Shown in pieces: positions 6,351-10,947 of a stretch of DNA of 10,947 bases. Under the pieces are notes generated by a model. The model made no database searches, was not told where the DNA came from, and worked only from the letters and a program-made list of their open reading frames with translations. A program made the translations under genes and the position numbers. Source of the stretch: an uncultured Clostridia bacterium (GTDB taxonomy: Bacteria; Bacillota_A; Clostridia; Oscillospirales; Oscillospiraceae); contig CAMZIX010000036.1 in assembly GCA_947307375.1 (NCBI GenBank), positions 1 through 10,947 of the forward strand. Direction: 5' to 3'. The stretch's first letter is position 1; every line of letters starts with the position of its first letter.

Positions 6351-6401
6351 ATAGGTCTCCTTTCCGGCCGCCGGGAAAACGACCGATGCTGTTTTTTCGC
6401 G

Positions 6402-6430
6402 ATTATACCACAGACGTCCTGCTGACGCAA
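6402..6430 (-). promoter_or_regulatory. Promoter of the TraB/GumN lipoprotein gene
   Basis: Read on the minus strand: TTGCGT (6430-6425), a 17-base spacer, then TATAAT (6407-6402) directly preceded by TGG, an extended -10. The start codon is about 50 bases further on. It closely resembles the M28 promoter at 1931-1959. Confidence 0.8.
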
Positions 6431-6471
6431 GGGCGCGGCGGCCCGCCTCGCTCTGTCGCTCTGTATGGGGT

Positions 6472-6577
6472 GAGCGCGAGAGGGGACGGGAGTCCTCTTT
6501 CGCATTTGAGCGCAGCGGATCCTATCCGCCGGAGGCGGGCACCAAAAAAGGACGTCCATCCGGACGTCCTTTTTTGG
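6472..6577 (-). repeat. Dispersed repeat, copy C (inverted)
   Basis: Read on the minus strand, this 106-base unit has the same order as copy A: a long hairpin (6577-6542), a linker with a short stem (CCGCC TCC GGCGG) and GGATAGGATC, and the 41-base core (6512-6472). The core is identical to 191-231 at 40 of 41 positions. Only the hairpin differs, being unrelated in sequence except for the outer CCA...TGG ends. In its own orientation the unit lies downstream of the minus-strand 2-hydroxyacid dehydrogenase gene and upstream of the lipoprotein promoter. Confidence 0.8.
6542..6577. terminator. Perfect 16-pair bidirectional terminator-like hairpin
   Basis: Arms 6542-6557 and 6562-6577 pair perfectly around a 4-base loop. 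The stem has a GGACGTCC centre and an A6/T6 outer tract ending in TTTTTTGG on either strand, so it can act as a terminator in both directions. It would serve the minus-strand dehydrogenase; no plus-strand gene leads into it. Confidence 0.7.
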
Positions 6578-6600
6578 CAAATCGCGCTGATTGTGATACC

Positions 6601-6672
6601 AAATGCACCCCGGGGTTCAGGGTGGGGTGCATTTTGCTCAGCCCGGGGTGCATTTTTCAGAGGTGGGGTGCA
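6601..6672. repeat. Four phased GGGGTGCA octamers
   Basis: GGGGTGCA occurs as direct repeats at 6624-6631, 6645-6652 and 6665-6672, and its complement TGCACCCC at 6604-6611. Start-to-start distances are 20, 21 and 20 bases. The inverted copy can pair with the first direct copy (11 pairs, 6601-6611 with 6624-6634) or with the second (14 pairs, 6601-6614 with 6642-6655), but not with both. TTTT follows the first two direct copies. The array lies just beyond the stop of the dehydrogenase on the minus strand. Function unknown. Confidence 0.75.
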
Positions 6673-6696
6673 GCTCGACAAACTGGAATTATATCT

Positions 6697-7635
6697 TCAA
6701 ATCTGATTCAGCCTGCATTCCGGGAGTTCCCCGTTCATCACTTTCTTGATATTGCTGATAAAGAAATCATAGCGCTTTTTATGATACTTCACGCCATCCG
6801 GAAGTCCGGCCGTATGGGGAGTCAGGATGACATGATTCAAGTCCCGCAGAGGATTATCCATACTTAAGGGTTCATCCTCATATACATCCAGACAAGCTCC
6901 GCCAATACTGCCCTGTTTTATTGCCAGTATCAGTTGATCCTGGTCAATGACCGCTCCCCTTGATGTGTTGATCAAGACTGCGTCAGATTTCATTTTGTCG
7001 AACGCATGAGAATCGATCATATGCCGCGTGCTTTCATTCAAAGGAATATGAATACTGACGATATCACTCTCACGGTAAATGCTATCCAGATCTTTTTGCT
7101 GTACACCGGCAATGTCAAACGGCTTATGGCTATAGCCCAGGACGTTCATATGAAAGGCATTACAATACGCCGCAACCTTTTTTCCTACATTTCCGAGGCC
7201 AATGATTCCGATCGTTTTTTCAGAAAGCTCTGCTCCCTTGTATTGCAGTTCTCCTTCATCCCGGTGAGCCTTTAGGAACGAATCGAGGTATGTGATGTTT
7301 TTATACCAGCAAAGAATGAAGGCCATCACATGCTCGGCAACCGCATTCGCATTCACGCCGGCAGCATTACAGACTTGAACGCCGTATCTGGTACAGTCTT
7401 CAAGATTTACATTGTCATACCCCGCACCTGTTTGGATCAGTTTTAGTCTGGGCGCTTTTTCCAGCAACGCTGCGTTGATTTTGATATGCTCCGGTATGAG
7501 CACGTCTGCGTCTCTTAATTCTTCTTCTGCTGCTTCATAAGGATGCAGAATTCTTACTTCCCACGCCTCCGGAAACCTATTGATTATCTGTTCTTTTGCT
7601 GCGTGAGGAAAACTTCCGATGATTGCGATTTTCAT
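6697..7635 (-). CDS. D-isomer-specific 2-hydroxyacid dehydrogenase
   Basis: This is a 312-residue cytoplasmic oxidoreductase interconverting a 2-oxoacid and a D-2-hydroxyacid with NAD(P)H. The Rossmann motif GLGNVG lies at 146-151. The catalytic residues are Arg226 (NTSRGAVID), Glu255 (DVYEDEPL) and His274 (TPHTAG), all in place. The residues after the second strand read GYSHKP (167-172) with no aspartate there, which makes NADP use possible rather than NAD. Family is certain; substrate (glycerate, lactate, phosphoglycerate or other) is not. At 312 residues it lacks a C-terminal ACT domain, so it is not a long-form SerA. GC is visibly lower than its neighbours: I counted 40, 47 and 48 percent in three 60-base lines, against 68 percent in one line of the glycerol-1-phosphate dehydrogenase. 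That suggests later acquisition. Start: ATG after GGAGGTGG, with its own extended -10 promoter. Confidence 0.92.
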   Translation of the reverse strand: MKIAIIGSFPHAAKEQIINRFPEAWEVRILHPYEAAEEELRDADVLIPEHIKINAALLEKAPRLKLIQTGAGYDNVNLEDCTRYGVQVCNAAGVNANAVAEHVMAFILCWYKNITYLDSFLKAHRDEGELQYKGAELSEKTIGIIGLGNVGKKVAAYCNAFHMNVLGYSHKPFDIAGVQQKDLDSIYRESDIVSIHIPLNESTRHMIDSHAFDKMKSDAVLINTSRGAVIDQDQLILAIKQGSIGGACLDVYEDEPLSMDNPLRDLNHVILTPHTAGLPDGVKYHKKRYDFFISNIKKVMNGELPECRLNQI

Positions 7636-7670
7636 ACAGCCACCTCCACAACTCCCGATTTGTCGAGATC

Positions 7671-7699
7671 ATTATAACAGGCAACGCACGATATTGGAA
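7671..7699 (-). promoter_or_regulatory. Promoter of the 2-hydroxyacid dehydrogenase gene
   Basis: On the minus strand TATAAT (7676-7671) is directly preceded by TGT, an extended -10. The -35 is weak (TTCCAA, 7699-7694, 17-base spacer). It sits immediately downstream of the tRNA terminator, so the gene should be transcribed independently of the tRNA. Confidence 0.65.
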
Positions 7700-7742
7700 T
7701 AAGAAAAGGGGACTCTGATCGTATCATGATCAGAGCCCCTTT
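7698..7742 (-). terminator. Terminator of the tRNA-Leu gene
   Basis: On the minus strand AAAGGGG plus CTCTGATC pairs with GATCAGAG plus CCCCTTT around a 7-base loop. There is one bulged base, and TTTTCTTATT follows. The stem begins two bases after the encoded CCA of the tRNA. Confidence 0.85.
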
Positions 7743-7743
7743 A

Positions 7744-7828
7744 TGGTGCGAGAGAGGAGACTTGAACTCCCACGTCGGTTGACACACGCCCCTCAAACGT
7801 GCCTGTCTACCTGTTCCAGCACTCTCGC
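7744..7828 (-). tRNA. tRNA-Leu (anticodon GAG)
   Basis: This 85-nucleotide tRNA includes an encoded 3' CCA. The acceptor stem is GCGAGAG/CTCTCGC (7 pairs). The D-stem is CTG/CAG with GG in the loop. The anticodon stem is CACGT/GCGTG with loop TTGAGGG, which places GAG at 7794-7792 and G at position 37. A long variable arm (TGTC AACC GACG) marks it as a class II tRNA. The T-arm is GGGAG/CTCCT with loop TTCAAGT. GAG with a long variable arm identifies leucine (CUU/CUC codons). It is transcribed alone, from a consensus promoter about 70 bases upstream to a terminator directly behind it. Confidence 0.96.
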
Positions 7829-7905
7829 TTATTCTGCGCGGACGCATCGGCTGCATTGAAAGCCGCGATCGTCCATTTGCGCATGCCGCATTTAAGGCAA
7901 TGGGT

Positions 7906-7933
7906 ATTATAGCAGATTATCCCTGATTGTCAA
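7906..7933 (-). promoter_or_regulatory. Full-consensus promoter of tRNA-Leu
   Basis: On the minus strand a perfect TTGACA (7933-7928) and a perfect TATAAT (7911-7906) are separated by 16 bases. The -35 lies inside the last codons of the glycosyltransferase gene (stop at 7917-7919). The predicted transcript starts near 7899, giving a leader of about 70 bases before the tRNA, presumably removed by RNase P. Confidence 0.85.
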
Positions 7934-9140
7934 GCACTTTTTCCGGGGCCTTTTTCAGCAGAGCGACAAAAGCGGCCCACAGCGCAAGCAGCACGAGGAT
8001 CAGCGCGCGGGCGCCGTGATCCATCAAAAGAAGGAAGCGCTTGACGAAATAGGCGTAATAGCCCAGGAGCGAGGCAAACTGCGTCAGCGCGGCGACGGGG
8101 GAGAGGATCGGCAGGCCGAAGACCAGGATCACGCTCAGCGCGTCGGCGGAGAAGAAGTAGCGGTCGTGCATGTGCGGCAGGAAGAAGGGGATGCCGACGG
8201 CCATCAGCAGCGCCGCGATCAGGATCAGCCGGTCGTCCAGGCGCTTGCGGAACACAAAGCAAAGCGCAAGCAGCAGGAGCAGGAACGCGAAGGCGGCAAA
8301 AATGCCGAGCTTCTCGGCCAGCGCCGGATCGGAAACGTTCCGGAACAGGCCATAGATCGAGGAAGAATTGTAATTGAGCGAAGTGCCGACGGTGCCGGAT
8401 TCGTTCAGATAGATCAGCAGGGTATTCATGAAGGGACGGCCGGCGATCACCGCGGGCAGGATCAGCAGGAGATAGGTCAGCGGGAAGACGGGCAGGTGCT
8501 TCCAGCGGATCTTGCCGGCAAAGAGCAGCACGGCAAAGACCGGCATCACAAACACGGCCTGCAGCTTGAAGCCGAAGGACAGCGCAAGCAGCGCCATCGA
8601 GCGGATCGGGCGGTCCTCCAGCGCGTCCGCCAGCGCGAGCACGGCCAGCGCGACGTAAATGCTGTCGCACTGCCCCCAGACGGCGCCGTTAAGGAAGACC
8701 GTGGGGAGGAGCAGCAGCGTGAAAAAGCTGCAGACGCGGCGCGCGGGACTGTCGGTCAGGCGGGAGACCAGGCGCATGCCGCCCCAGGCGAGCAGCACGT
8801 CGAAAAAGATGCTCAGCAGCTTAATCAGATAGAGGTCGCGGATCTTCGAATAGGAAAAGAGCGCCAGAAAATACAGATAGGGGACGTTATAGTTGCCGAC
8901 AGGCCGGTACAGCGCGCGGAAGCCGCCGTTCTGACGGTAGAACATGACCCAGGGGGCCAGAAAGTCCTGATAGTCCAGGGTCTCGTATTTCATGGCGAGC
9001 AGCCGGGGGACGAAGGCCGTCAGCAGCAGCGCGGCGACCGCAGACCACTGCGCGGCGGTCTTGATGCAGCCGCTGCGGTACAGGAAATACAGCGCAAACA
9101 GCGCCTCGAGAGTAAGGAGCAGCGTGACCCGAACATCCAT
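7917..9140 (-). CDS. GT-C type membrane glycosyltransferase / mannosyltransferase-like protein
   Basis: This is a 407-residue polytopic membrane protein with roughly ten or more hydrophobic segments from residue 5 to 395. Features of the GT-C fold (lipid-phosphate-sugar-dependent transferases) are an acidic motif in the first outer loop, LDYQDFLAPW (55-64), the conserved NGAVWGQCDSIYVAL (151-165), FKLQAVFVMP (191-200), and LPHMHDRYFF (321-330) in a late loop. Such enzymes move a sugar from polyprenyl phosphate to a glycan or protein outside the membrane. Donor and acceptor cannot be read from sequence. Start: ATG with GAGGTG six bases upstream. The 5' side has a short GC stem plus T-run (9162-9187) inside its leader, and the 3' end overlaps the tRNA-Leu promoter. 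It is divergent from rpoB, and I see no functional link. Confidence 0.8.
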   Translation of the reverse strand: MDVRVTLLLTLEALFALYFLYRSGCIKTAAQWSAVAALLLTAFVPRLLAMKYETLDYQDFLAPWVMFYRQNGGFRALYRPVGNYNVPYLYFLALFSYSKIRDLYLIKLLSIFFDVLLAWGGMRLVSRLTDSPARRVCSFFTLLLLPTVFLNGAVWGQCDSIYVALAVLALADALEDRPIRSMALLALSFGFKLQAVFVMPVFAVLLFAGKIRWKHLPVFPLTYLLLILPAVIAGRPFMNTLLIYLNESGTVGTSLNYNSSSIYGLFRNVSDPALAEKLGIFAAFAFLLLLLALCFVFRKRLDDRLILIAALLMAVGIPFFLPHMHDRYFFSADALSVILVFGLPILSPVAALTQFASLLGYYAYFVKRFLLLMDHGARALILVLLALWAAFVALLKKAPEKVLDNQG

Positions 9141-9161
9141 GAGCGCACCTCATTGAAAAAC

Positions 9162-9187
9162 AAATAAAAAAAGCGGGAGATTCTCCC
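9162..9187 (-). terminator. Terminator-like hairpin in the glycosyltransferase leader
   Basis: On the minus strand GGGAG AAT CTCCC is followed by GC and TTTTTTTATTTG. The stem is only five pairs, so strength is doubtful. It lies 22 bases before the start codon, leaving no room for a promoter between it and the gene. It may be an attenuator or may limit antisense transcription from the rpoB side. Confidence 0.4.
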
Positions 9188-9207
9188 ACAAAAACTGAAA
9201 AAAGCAC

Positions 9208-9237
9208 TTGACTTTTCTATATTAATTGGAGTAAAAT
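9208..9237 (+). promoter_or_regulatory. Promoter upstream of rpoB
   Basis: TTGACT (9208-9213), an 18-base spacer and TAAAAT (9232-9237). It is the best plus-strand promoter in the divergent region and gives a leader of about 140 bases before rpoB. Confidence 0.7.
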
Positions 9238-9262
9238 AACTTGCTATGTTCGCCGGAGAGGA

Positions 9263-9352
9263 GGGGCGCTTTGCCCCACTATCTGAGTAAAATATAGCAC
9301 CCCATCGCAGTGAAATCAAGTCCGGGTGATAAGATTTCAGCAACTTACCCGG
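9263..9352 (+). promoter_or_regulatory. Structured leader of rpoB
   Basis: The untranslated leader holds a 5-pair stem-loop (GGGGC 9263-9267 with GCCCC 9273-9277). Two competing pairings follow: TGAAATC (9311-9317) with GATTTCA (9333-9339), and CCGGGT+AAG (9322-9333, three-base bulge) with CTTACCCGG (9344-9352). The loop of the first contains the left arm of the second, so they exclude each other. I do not recognise a known riboswitch or an L10-type leader, and no long T-tract follows. Control of rpoB here is inference. Confidence 0.45.
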
Positions 9353-9384
9353 GCGTTTGCAATCAGGATAAGGAGAGTGCGCAC

Positions 9385-10947
9385 ATGCCGAAAGACGTTC
9401 TCTACGGCAAAACTCTGCGAAAGAGCTTTGCCCGCACCCAGGAGATCATGGATATGCCCAACCTGTTGGAGATCCAGAAGAGCTCCTACGAGTGGTTTTT
9501 GAAGACCGGTCTGAACGAGGTCTTCAAGGACACGGACGCGGTGGCCGACTATTCCGGGAACCTGGAGCTGAGCTTCATCGATTTCTCGATGAACGACAAG
9601 CCCAAGTACAGCGAGGAAGAATGCAAGGCCCGCGACGCCACCTACGCAGCCCCTCTGAAGGTCCGCGTCCGTCTGCATAATAAGGAGACGGGCGAGATCA
9701 AGGAGCAGGAGATCTTCATGGGAGATTTCCCGATCATGACCGCCGGCGGTACCTTCATCATCAACGGCGCCGAACGCGTCATCGTTTCCCAGATCGTCCG
9801 TTCCCCGGGCGTCTACTTTGACCGTACGACGGACAAGTCCTTCATCAACGTCTACGCCTCCACCGTGATCCCGTATCACGGCGCCTGGCTGGAGTACGAG
9901 ACGGACGCCAACGACATGTTCAACGTCCGCATCGACAAGAACCGCAAGCTGCCCATCACCTGGTTCCTGAAGGCCATGGGCGCCTACGACGAGAACAAGC
10001 CCGAGACCTGGCTCAGCTGCGTGGACGCGCCCGAGGTCGGCGCCGTCACCAACGAGCGTCTGAAGGAGATCTTCGGCCAGGACGAGCGCATCATCTCCAC
10101 CCTGGACAAGGATACCACCGCCAGCCGCGACGAGTGCCTGATCGAGATCTACCGCAAGCTGCGTCCCGGCGACCCCCCGACGGTGGAGTCCTCCGAGACC
10201 CTGCTGGACGGCCTCTTCTTTGACCGCCGCCGCTACGATATCTCCAACGTCGGCCGCTATAAGTTCAATAAGAAGCTGTCTCTCTATCCCCGTATCGCCG
10301 GCTTCACGCTGGCCGAGCCCGTCATCGACCCGCTCACCGGCGAGCTGCTGTTCGAGGAAGGCCATGTCCTGACCCGCGACGAGGCCCGGAAGATCGACGA
10401 GGCCGGCGTGGTCGCCGTCGTCCTGAATCTGGACGGCAAGCAGGTCCGCGTGTTCTCCAACGGCTTTGTCGACATGGACCGCTATGTGGACTTCGATCCC
10501 GCCGAGGTCGGCGTGGACGAGAAGGTGCGCGGCATCGTGCTGCGCGGTCTGCTGCAGCAGTACGAGGGCGAGGCCCTGAAGGACGCCATCCGCGAGAACA
10601 TCGACGTGCTGATCCCGAAGCACATCGTCGTGGACGATATGTTCTCCTCCGTCAACTACCTCAACTGCCTGGCCCACGGCATCGGCGAGCCCGACGACAT
10701 CGACCACCTGGGCAACCGCCGCGTCCGCTGCGTCGGCGAGCTGCTGCAGAACCAGTTCCGCATCGGCTTCAGCCGTATGGAGCGCGTGATCCGCGAGCGT
10801 ATGACCCTGCAGGATCTCGACGTCGTCACGCCCCAGAGCCTGATCAACATCCGTCCGGTCACGGCGGCGATCAAGGAGTTCTTCGGCTCCTCCCCGCTGA
10901 GCCAGTTCATGGACCAGACCAACCCGCTGGCCGAGCTGACGCACAAG
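9385..10947 (+). CDS. rpoB: DNA-directed RNA polymerase beta subunit, N-terminal part (window ends inside gene)
   Basis: 521 codons are visible and in frame to the last base; the full protein should be over twice as long. The order of conserved blocks is that of the Firmicutes beta subunit: [20 protein letters not shown] in two parts at the start, [25 protein letters not shown] over the protrusion, [70 protein letters not shown] and [17 protein letters not shown], where the window ends inside the rifampicin-binding region. Asp510 and His520 of that region are the usual residues. Position 504 is Pro (GSSPLSQ) where the E. coli and B. subtilis proteins have Gln. Start: ATG with ATAAGGAGAG upstream. 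Its upstream neighbour is a divergent glycosyltransferase, not rplL. Confidence 0.98.
   Translation, partial: MPKDVLYGKTLRKSFARTQEIMDMPNLLEIQKSSYEWFLKTGLNEVFKDTDAVADYSGNLELSFIDFSMNDKPKYSEEECKARDATYAAPLKVRVRLHNKETGEIKEQEIFMGDFPIMTAGGTFIINGAERVIVSQIVRSPGVYFDRTTDKSFINVYASTVIPYHGAWLEYETDANDMFNVRIDKNRKLPITWFLKAMGAYDENKPETWLSCVDAPEVGAVTNERLKEIFGQDERIISTLDKDTTASRDECLIEIYRKLRPGDPPTVESSETLLDGLFFDRRRYDISNVGRYKFNKKLSLYPRIAGFTLAEPVIDPLTGELLFEEGHVLTRDEARKIDEAGVVAVVLNLDGKQVRVFSNGFVDMDRYVDFDPAEVGVDEKVRGIVLRGLLQQYEGEALKDAIRENIDVLIPKHIVVDDMFSSVNYLNCLAHGIGEPDDIDHLGNRRVRCVGELLQNQFRIGFSRMERVIRERMTLQDLDVVTPQSLINIRPVTAAIKEFFGSSPLSQFMDQTNPLAELTHK

Noticed and set aside
6601..6672. GGGGTGCA array as a CRISPR
   Set aside because: The repeats are only 8-11 bases, the spacers about 12-13 bases, one copy is inverted, and no cas gene is present.
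7651..7662. A 12-base match (ACTCCCGATTTG) between the terminator at 77-88 and the dehydrogenase leader
   Set aside because: Several 12-base matches are expected by chance in about 11 kb, and nothing flanking them matches.
9337..10944. Long open frame on the minus strand (535 codons)
   Set aside because: It is the antisense shadow of rpoB, whose identity is certain; composition is low-complexity (Val, Asp, Gln, His) with no recognisable domain.

Overview
The window looks like chromosomal DNA of a GC-rich, probably spore-forming member of the Bacillota (Clostridia, Oscillospiraceae-like). The reasons are the strong AGGAGG-type ribosome binding sites, extended -10 promoters (TGnTATAAT), a SleB/CwlJ-type cortex hydrolase, an sn-glycerol-1-phosphate dehydrogenase of the AraM family, a tRNA with encoded CCA, and an rpoB whose N-terminal third reads as a Firmicutes beta subunit. 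The genus is inference. The gene content is mostly ordinary; the unexplained structure lies between the genes.

Layout. 1-390 is a gene-free stretch with a terminator hairpin (54-89), a second long hairpin (122-159) and two copies of a dispersed repeat (A, 122-231; B, 274-315). A two-gene plus-strand operon follows: an alpha/beta hydrolase (391-1194) and an isoprenylcysteine-methyltransferase-like membrane protein (1207-1878), closed by a terminator. A cytoplasmic M28 metallopeptidase (1993-3222) has its own promoter and runs tail to tail, 6 bases apart, into a minus-strand secreted SleB-like hydrolase (3229-3813). A divergent control region separates that from the glycerol-1-phosphate dehydrogenase (3975-5219), which shares a strong terminator zone with a convergent TraB/GumN lipoprotein (5286-6350, minus).

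6351-6696 holds the lipoprotein promoter, repeat copy C in inverted orientation, and four GGGGTGCA octamers about 20 bases apart. Next, on the minus strand, come a D-2-hydroxyacid dehydrogenase of visibly lower GC (6697-7635), a tRNA-Leu(GAG) with terminator and full-consensus promoter (7744-7933), and a GT-C type membrane glycosyltransferase (7917-9140). Finally a plus-strand promoter and a folded leader precede rpoB (9385 to the window end, incomplete).

How they fit together: most units are single genes with their own promoter and terminator, so there is little pathway linkage. Envelope themes recur (methyltransferase, cortex hydrolase, lipoprotein, glycosyltransferase, polar-lipid precursor enzyme), but no co-transcription ties them. 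The best candidate for something not routinely annotated is the dispersed repeat: a conserved 41-base core (40/41 identical between A and C) behind a long terminator-like hairpin whose own sequence differs completely between copies.
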